Source of the DNA: Lysinibacillus agricola
GTDB taxonomy: Bacteria > Bacillota > Bacilli > Bacillales_A > Planococcaceae
Length of the DNA: 64,000 nt
Direction of reading: 5' to 3'
Assembly (NCBI RefSeq): GCF_016638705.1
Contig: NZ_CP067341.1
Span: 2,421,501 to 2,485,500 of the forward strand
Below are positions 54,701-64,000 of the stretch, piece after piece. The first letter of the stretch is position 1. The number at the start of each line of letters is the position of its first letter. A program made the position numbers and the translations under genes. Below the pieces are notes generated by a model. That model worked only from the letters and a program-made list of their open reading frames with translations, had not been told where the DNA came from and did no database searches.

Positions 54701-57700
54701 GCGTTCGATGCGCTCCAGGGTCTCATCTGTGACGTTGTGATCTGACCTTAAGGAGTCGTCAGCCTCTGCTCTAATCAACTTATATACATAATATCATCTC
54801 CAACTTTTTGGTGATGAATAAAACGAAACAAGAGGTTTCTCTTTATGGCCGATAAATCTCGAATCTACTATACAGATTCATTCTCAGGCGGCATCCTTGC
54901 AGCTGATATTATGCTTGACCAAATTGAAGAAATCTTTGCTAAATAACAATGACAGCCTGAAGACTAATAAAAAAATCGCAATACTCTCATCGACAAAGGA
55001 TGATTGTATAGCGTTTTTCATTCGCTCAATTTTTACAGCAGTAATATTGAAGAAATTTATTGATTTCTTTAGGTAAAAATAGGGTATCTGCATATCGTAA
55101 AACACGGGTTAAAATTATGGATATCATACAAAAAAGTTTAACTTAAATTTGAAACAAAATAGTGTGATTGAACGTAAAATAAGGAGGGGAGGGGTTAGAG
55201 TTGAGGTATTTATTAATTGGCGTTTTATTATCATTATTCAGTGTTTTAATAGCAATGATTTTTTGGGGGATGGAACAGGTTTATTTAGTTTCAGGAACGG
55301 TCGGCTGTGTCTTCATTGGAATTTCAATGATTTTTTCAGGTTCCATGGTTAGTGGGGATAGGATGAGGGCAAACATTGCTACCGAAACATCAGAACATAG
55401 GGACGAACGCAATAAAATTACGTTAAATTCCTTATACATTGCTTTACCAAATATTGTTGTTGCGGTTTTATTTTATTTTTTAAGTAAATGAAATTGAATG
55501 GAAAGAACGCTCAGAACTCTTGAGCGTTTTTTGAACTTTTAAGTGAGGTAATTTAGGCAAATGGATCCAATTATTCTTCATCAAACAAAGTGAATTAATA
55601 TTTCCTGAACTCTTTTGAGGATTTAAGAGTGTTATTTGCAGTGACAGGAAGAATTTAGAACTAAGTAATGCATAGAAACGGGACAAGATGAATTTTTCTC
55701 TTGCTATGGAATTTAGTAAACAAAAGAAAGTGTAGATAAATAAACAATGTTGAGGTGAAGGGCCCTGAATCTTTAACTCCTTTCCGGACGCAATGATGCC
55801 GGGGCATAATTGATTATGACTATTACTTACTGAAAACCTTGATGTTAAGTCGTTCTATTTTGAGAAAAAGAAAGGTGAAAAGTGGATATTTGAACGAAAG
55901 AATTTTGATTTTTTCGACAGTTGCATTAACGTTGTCTACATTATGTTTATTTATGTCAGGACATTTTAAATTCCTTTTACCCTTTTTACTTTTTACAGTT
56001 CCTGCCTTAGTTTTATTTTTATTAAATGAAATGAAAAAAAGCTCCTGATGAAAGTTGATAAATATCCAAAATAGGAATTGAGTTGTTTTAAATCACAAGC
56101 TACAACTTGTAAAAACGCTATAGCATTTTCCAAATCAGCACGCCTGATACAAAAACTATAAGAGGGCAACCATACGGAAGTAGTAGTATGAGTGATTTAG
56201 GAAAGTATGTAGGCAATTGATAAATACTGGAAATATCATAAATGCATTAGTAGCCTGAATGTTATTTAATTTTTTTAGAATAATAAAATTGAAACCATTA
56301 CAAATTTCAATCGTATAACAAATAAGGATTGTTCAGGGAGGTGTTTGTGCTATGCCATTTAGCGGCTGGGCTATACTAACGTTTTCAATTGTATTTTTCT
56401 TACCTTTCTTTATTTGGCTTTCTGCTAGTTATCTAAATAAATTACAAGGTAACGAAGATCACTCGAAAAGAAAAAATAACTATTGGGTATTCTTAGTATC
56501 GCTTGGGTTATTAAATTCCATGAATTCTTTCTTTTTTAAGATTCAAGATACATATTCTTTAGCAGTAACAATCTCAATCATTTTGTTATTTAGCCTATAT
56601 ATGTTTTTAATTGTACGGAAAGATAAGAAAAAAGTATCATTTAGGTAAGACTTTCAAGACAAAAGGGAATTATTTGAGCTGCGCATGAATAGCGGTGGAA
56701 TGACTACGAAGGGTTTGGGAAGTTGATTCAACAGTGCAAAGATCCTCTTGAAGTAGACTATGTAAAATACATGTCTAATTTCAAGGGGGTTTTTATTAAT
56801 TGTTTGTTCTTTCAATTTCATGGTTGTAACACTACATTTTAAAAAAAGCTTCGAATTGTTTAATGGTTGTTTGATATTTTTTCAATACTTCCAATGCAAG
56901 ACCGGCTGCAATTGCTTGTAAACTATCTCCTAATGTAGAAATAGATGCACCAATATAGGTCAGTTTAGCTGCATAAATTTCAGGAGAATCAGTTGGGAAA
57001 TTGGAGTTATGGTTTCTGATATTCATCAGCATTTCCTCCTTGAACTGTGTAAAATCAAATCATTATTTCATCATTTGCGTCATTGAATGGAATTTGGGAT
57101 GAATGTCGGTTGGCGATAGTCAAACCTCTCTCGTGATGATAAAATAAGAACAGATATTCTTGTCTTGTGTGATGAAGAATCCATGATTGTCAAAACAATT
57201 GGTGTTAGCAATTTCGAATGACACATATAAAGAAACAGGCATCGGAATACGTACAATGCTCGTTCTGTTCAATTAACACGATAATAGAAGTGGACTTAAG
57301 CTAAATTAAGAACAGTAAATCAAAATGAAGAGACAAATGAAATTTTAATAAGCAATTACGGTGACAAGTCTGCAGATAGTATACTGGTATATCGTAGTGT
57401 ATGGTAAGGAGTAAAACTATGAATAAATTTAATAAGACGTTAACATATGTAAATGAATTACTTTATGAACCTAATCATTTAATTATAGAAAACATTCAAG
57501 AAGAAACTCAAAATTCAGATTATGGGGCTGGGTTATTTCAGTTAAATTCTACATCGGTTAGATTTAGAGTCGCAAAAATAACACCTAACAAGATAGGACA
57601 ATTTGTTGCATTTTGGGAAAAGGATGAAGCTAATAAAAACCAAGCATTTTCATATGACAATGCAACTGATCTATTGGTAATAAACACATTTAATAGTAAT

Positions 57701-60700
57701 GGCGATTTTGGCCAATTCGTTTTTCCAAAAGAAGTTCTTTTAAAACAAAACATCCTTAAAACCGCCAATACAAAGGGGAAAATGGCAATTAGAGTTTATC
57801 CTTGTTGGGATACTCCCACTAGCAAACAAGCTATTGTAACACAAAAGTGGCAATTACCATATTTTATTAAGATTGATAATACTAATAGTTTACCAATACA
57901 TGAGCTATTAAAATTATACGCCAACTAAAATTAGAATCTTTAAACAAAAAGAATAAGCACCATCCTTTATTACAGATTGGATAAAGTTTCATCTGATATA
58001 ATTAGTTAATTTAAAAAATACTAAAGGTTGGTGAATTTTATTGAAAATTCTTGAGACTGATCGACTTGTCCTTCGCCTACAAACAACTGATGATGTGGCG
58101 TTTATCCTGGAGCTTTTGAACGATCCTTCCTGGTTGAAGTTCATAGGTGATTTCAGTGTGAAAACGCTGGATGATGCAAGGACCTATATTTTGAATGGAC
58201 CTGTTCGCATGTATGAACAACTCGGTTTCTGCCTCTATTTGGTGGAACGAAAGGAGGGTCGTGCCCCGATTGGAATTTGCGGTCTGGTAAAAAGAGATTC
58301 CTTGGAAGATGTGGATATTGGATTTGCCTTTCGACCAAAGTATTGGTCAAAAGGTTATGCCTATGAAGCAGCCTCCGCAGTAATGTCATATGGAAAAGAC
58401 ACATTAGGACTAACTCGCATTGTGGCAATCACGACTCAAGAGAATCAGGCTTCCACCAATCTGCTAGAAAAACTAGGATTTCGGTTTGAGAGATTGATCC
58501 AGATGACCAATGACTCGGAAGAGCTTAAGCTTTTAGTGTTTGATGAAACGGAAAACCACATCAAAAAACAGTGGGAATCATCAGAAACAAAAGAAATTCT
58601 AGATCGATTATCCGCCTCCTTTTTTGATGCGTTTACCAATGAAAATGGATATAAACTGAATGTGCACGCCCTCTCCGAATTATTTATTCCAGAGGCCATG
58701 ATCATTTAAAATACAGATAGCGCTCCTATTATTTACAATCTTACACAGTTCATCGAATCCCGTGAGAAACTATTAAGCGAAGGTAACTTGATGAATTTCA
58801 AGGAAGAAGAAGTGTACGAAATCACAGAAATTTTCGGAAATATCGCTCGTCGCTTCAGCCTTTATGAAAAACAGGTGTGTTGTCTGGTGAAGCATTTGAT
58901 ACAATGGGCATGAAAACGATACAGTTTATTCGCACGCCCTATGGTTGGAAGATAAGCTCCATAGCTTGGGATGATGCAAAAAAAGGCTTAACCATTCCCG
59001 AAAGGTATCGAAAATTTTATACGATGAAGAAGACTCTTCCCTCGGGAGTTTTCTCCAGTATAGGCACAAAAAAATGAGGGGAATTCGGATAATAATGAAA
59101 GAGAAGTAAATAAGGGTCACTCGAACCAAAGTGACCCTAAACCACAAACTAGGAGGTGCAAAGCTAAGTTAGCTTTACACTACTATTAATATGATTTGGT
59201 AGCTATGTTTGTATAGTGAAATGCCTGTGAATTAGATTTAAAAATAAAAGCTATAAGGGACAATTTGCACTTTTAGAATTTTGTATGAGTCACGTCTGGA
59301 CATCTCTACATGCTCTCCTTATTTATTTTAAGGCGATATAAGTAGTAAACATAGCAGGTAAAATAAAGTGCTATTAGACTGAAAAAAGAAACCTCATTCA
59401 TATAACCAAACATCGCCAATGCTAGAAGACCAAAGGCAAATAAATTAATCATCAAATCAAATGCTTTGGATTTCGCATTTTAACTAATTGTTATATTTCG
59501 TTCATCATGTTCCTCAACGAGTTGTTCTTTTGTCTTATTCTTTTCATCTACCAATTGAGTGATGCCAGTACCTAATAACATGACTCCACAAAATCCAACT
59601 CCTATTGGTACTAAATCCATTCTAATAAAAGGTATGTTTAAAATTTCTGCACCAACAACACCTAAAATGATAGCCGAAATTAAAAGTAACATACCAACAA
59701 TGATTATTGACCATAATAATTTATTTTTCATTATTCGATTCCTCCTCATAAATAAAGATTTCCTCTATAGTCATTCCGAAGTACCGTGCAATTTTAAATG
59801 CCAAAATAATAGATGGATTATATCTTCCATTTTCAAGGGATCCAATTGTTTGTCTTGATACTTCTAATGCAGCAGCAAGTTCCTCTTGTTTTATACCATT
59901 TTTTTTTCGTATTTCTTCCAATCTATTCTTCATGTTTATTCTCTTTCTTTTATGGGAAGATAAATTTCCATAATTGTAATAAAATAGTTCGTTCGTGTAA
60001 AGTTTACTTTCTCTTTTTAAAAAGCGCATATTTACACACCTTTTTTGAATTCGCATGCCTCATTGTTTAAGAGATAACTACCTCGTATAAATCAAGTGCC
60101 TAGACTTTGTGTATTTAAATATTCATAGTATTTCTGATATATAGTATAATAGAAAAAATTACATATATAGGAAATTTAATGAATTAAGGTGTGTTTTTGA
60201 CATATATTTAAACAAATATTTTTCGTCAAGAACCACATAAAGTGATTTCACAAATTTAAAATACTAAGGAGATGTTGGAGAGTGAAAGAGAATATAGAAA
60301 TGACAAATAAAGTGTATATTAATGATAATGATAGATATCCTGAATTCGAAAAAAATTTAAAAAGCTATTTTGATGAAGCGATTAGTAGTAGTAACAAATT
60401 ATTTAAAACAAATGCTCAAGGTCTATTTGATTTGTATTTAGAAAATTTACCAGTAGAAGCTAAACAACATTATACTTGTAGCGCTTGTATACATTTCATT
60501 GAGCGATTTGGTGGTCTTGTAACGATTGATGAAAATGGCATTATTGCATCAGCTATGTGGGATGAGGATGTCACTCCTCCATTTTTTAAAGCTGCTGTTT
60601 CTGCAATGAAATCAGTAGTTTTAAACTCAAAAGTCATTGGTGTGTTTATTTCAGACTCACCAATATTAGGTTATCCTCGTACAGGAGAGTGGAATCATCT

Positions 60701-63700
60701 ATCCGTTAAAGTCCCTGGAGAAATTGTGAATAGCTTTAGATTACAAACTGCGGGACAAGTGATGGCTGAGAAGTTAGAAGAATTCAAGATGCTAACCAAT
60801 GCATTACTTGATTATTCTATCGAGACAGCTGAACAAGCAGTAGTTCTATTACAATCAGAAGCATTATACCGCTCAGATAGAGTATTAGGGGTTGCAGAAT
60901 GGTTTAAAACATTGCATGAAAAACGTAATAGTGTAGGTAATAATAATCAGAAAACAAATATTGTTTGGTTAGCTGTTGCGACAGCTCCAGCTGGATTCTG
61001 TCATGTAAGAAGTTCTATGATCGGTACATTATTAGATGACATAGCTTCAGGTATGTCAGTTGAATCGGTTGCTCGCCGTTTTGCTGAGAAGATGAATCCA
61101 GCGAATTACATGCGCTCACAAGCTGCGCCAACACAAAATGCTATTGTAGAAGCAGAAAAAATTGTTGAAAAATTAGGAATCGCCAATTCTTTGCTAAGAA
61201 GATATGCTACTTTTGAAGAGATTCCGTCATTTTTGTGGGAAAATCATTCTGAGCCTAAAGTTGTTGAACAAAAAAAGGGCGTATTTTCAAGTATTATTCC
61301 TAAGAAAAAAGCCACATCAAAAGTATCTCTTCCGAGTACAGTAATGACATGGGATAAATTCCAACGAACAACACTACCAACAGCCGAAAATATTGAAGTA
61401 TTGATTGATAATCCTAGCCGTTTAATGGCATTAGTTACTGCGTCCGATGAAACAGCGCCAAATATTTTACATTGGAACAATTCTTTTAGTTGGTATTATC
61501 ACGGAGGAATAGATGGCGAAATTAAAAGAAGAGTAGAAAGTGCGGGCGGAAGATATGAAAATAATGAAATACGAGCTTCATTAATATGGGAAGGCTACAC
61601 AGACTTAGATTTACATTGTATAACACCAAAAGGGGAACACGTCTACTATGGAGATAAAAGTGACAGATTTGGTGGCTGGTTAGATATCGATATGAATGGA
61701 GGGAGGCATAGAAACCCTTCCCCTGTTGAAAATATCAGATGGAGTGAAAATGCCCCAGTCGGACATTATAGATTTTATGTTCATAACTATTGTGAAAGAG
61801 GACAAGGAAGCACGCCATTCAAAATGGAACTAGAAGTAAACGGAAAAACATTCTCATATGTTGGAGTTGCTGGTGGGGAAGGTTTTGTAACTGATGTATT
61901 CGAATTTGATTATGTTAAAGGGCAACAGCCGAATATCAGTAGCCATTCATACGCTAGTGATGATTCATGGAGTGTTCAAGTAAATAATTTTGTAAGGGTA
62001 AATGGTATTACAACTTCACCAAATTTATGGGGTGAAGAGTCGGTCCCTCATTCTGGAAGTCACATTTTCTTTATATTGGATGGAGTAAAGGACTCTTCGG
62101 AAGGGAAAGGCAGAGGATTCTTCAATGAAACGCTTAAATCGGAATTAAGACAAATCAGAAAAACGTTAGAAGCCTATACTGCTAGTACACCAATTGAAGG
62201 TGCCAATAATGCAACAGCTTGTGGTGTGGGATATTCGAAAGATCATGATTGGAATCTAACGGTTAAAGTAACAACAAATAATTCTACTAGAGTCATTAAG
62301 ATTGATAGATGGGATTAAAAGGAGCGAAGTTCTTCCGCTCTAACAAAAATGTTAGAAGTACGTTAAAAATGGCTCCTGGTCAAAAATTTCGACCAGGAGT
62401 TTACCTCTTCATACAAAAACTATCTTAATGGATTTTTATTTTGTTGTAGCATTAGCTAAATAAATAACTTCATGCATATCCTACTTATTTTAGTGTTTAT
62501 TTTGATGAATTTGCTTCTGTAAAACTCTAAGTCCTACAAAAAATATGATTGCTCCAAAAAGTTTATAAAGAATATTTCTTTCTAAAAAGGTATCACTTGT
62601 GATGCTCATCAACAAACTGCCAAATAAAATAATTAAAACACCGAGAATGCCTATTAAATACCTCATGCATCTGCCTCCTAACTGAAAATAAAAGCTGAAC
62701 ATGTAAATGAGTTGCTAGTCTATAGGGTAAGAAGGTTTGCTACATAAAGCTTCTTGTCATACTAATTGTGAAATCTCATGGTCATTGATTATATAAGGTA
62801 CTACTTCCGGCTCAACCCAAATGCGTGAAATCGTTTCATACTCTCGAAGAAATGGGAGACACTCTTGAATTTCCATGCGATAAAACATTTGATAACCGAT
62901 TAAAGGGTACTTACCACCAGCATTAAATAAAGGATTGTCTTCATGATTGACTTCAATTGCTCCGATATACTTGATATGTCCCTTTACATAACCTTCTTCA
63001 AATGCCTTTCTATGCAATGCCTCTTCATTAAAACCTCTGCCATTTACATGGACCAACAAAACATTTCCTTTATAGAAACAAACTCCATGTACACTTGTTA
63101 CTTCGCTGTAATCGTCAATTTTTTTCTTTGGTAGCCAAGTCAGTTTAACATGATGACCGCTCCAGTTCACATAAAATTGATTGTTCCTCTGCTTCTTTCT
63201 CCTTTGTTATTAATTAAGAAAATCATTGTATTTCCATTTTAGTTAATTGCAAGATGCAAGTATAGATGAAATTTCGCTAAACGTTTTGAAACAAAATATT
63301 ATTCGACGTATTTTTATCAATCAGAGGGTGTATGGCTATTGATTATTCTATAAGGTTTGGAAAAGGCTTATTATATGCTTTTAAAAGAAAATTACAAAAA
63401 GAGTCACATCTAACTAGGTGTGGCCTTTTCTTATGCATCTAATAGCTATGACTAGATGCAATGGAGACCGTCTTAAGTCTAATGCCAGGCTATGTTTGAC
63501 ATCAACTTTATGTAACTGAGAGGTGGTACTATGCAATTAACAGATGGTACAAGGATATTTGATTCTGAAGTGATTGATGAAGCCGCAAAAAAATTACAAC
63601 GGGATGAGCAGGAGCGGGAGATGCTAAATGCTTTTGCTCGCTATGCCTATCTTCGCTACAAGCAAATTAGAAATTGTGTAAACCCTCGTAAATGTAAATA

Positions 63701-64000
63701 CATGAGGGTCGATCAAGTGCTGGAACAATTAAAATCTCCAGGAAAATTACAAAAAGTTAGCAATTTATTCAATATTACAGAAGAAGAAGTGCATTACATT
63801 GTAGATTTTGTGAAAAAGTATTTGAAGTATATAAAATAAACAAAAAGCTCCCGGTTAAAAATTTCAACCGGGAGAGTACCATTTAAAATTTTATCCAACA
63901 GTTTTGCCACTCTACCAGCAGTAACTTCGTATTTTCCGTATGCAAGGTTATCATTTCTCATCCATCCACACTATATAGTATTATAAACTTTAGAATTAAG

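Overview
The window comes from a low-GC Firmicute of the Bacillaceae/Planococcaceae type, most like Lysinibacillus. The evidence is AT-rich DNA, strong AAGGAGG-type ribosome sites, frequent TTG starts, Bacillus-type families (YndJ, CsaA, MepB, DUF4179/DUF5316-like, YwnB-like) and intergenic repeats rich in CGCTTCGCTTTCGCACAG. The genus is inferred, not proven.

Regions. 0-5.9 kb: the end of a heterodimeric ABC exporter, a beta-propeller protein and a divergent LysR/MFS pair. 6-15 kb: three ECF sigma-factor cassettes with membrane or secreted partners and a FtsX-type ABC transporter; one sigma gene appears to start at ATT. 15.5-22.2 kb: a membrane cluster (SRPBCC/DoxX-like, DUF4166, YndJ), a chemotaxis receptor and a surface protein. 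22.3-38.1 kb: a complete type I-C CRISPR-Cas locus (cas3, cas5c, cas8c, cas7c, cas4, cas1, cas2) between a short decaying array (8 repeats) and a very large one (about 99 repeats). 38.2-47.8 kb: a beta-helix protein, an AAC(6')-like acetyltransferase, an isochorismatase/methyltransferase/Tag group, an orphan phage baseplate gp25-like gene and small exported proteins. 47.9-64 kb: small genes mixed with broken genes (amber codon in a metalloprotease, frameshifted peptidase E, broken GNAT-NTF2 gene, interrupted membrane protein, Nudix protein lacking its GG motif) and dispersed repeats.

The most notable observation lies in the 364 bases between cas3 and cas5c. On the minus strand there is a lone degenerate I-C repeat that keeps the crRNA-handle end, followed by about 26 nt of spacer-like sequence and a hairpin with a T tail. 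The first 11 spacer-like bases match a site 75 bp away, preceded by TTC (the usual I-C PAM), with one mismatch at position 6. That site lies just upstream of the cas5c promoter and over the predicted promoter of the RNA itself. This is the architecture expected of a Cas-regulating, crRNA-like RNA (CreR-type), by which Cascade would repress its own operon.

The two array leaders share a covarying hairpin of 9-bp arms and a 27-nt loop, set 116 bp before the first repeat in both, which ties both arrays to the single Cas set.
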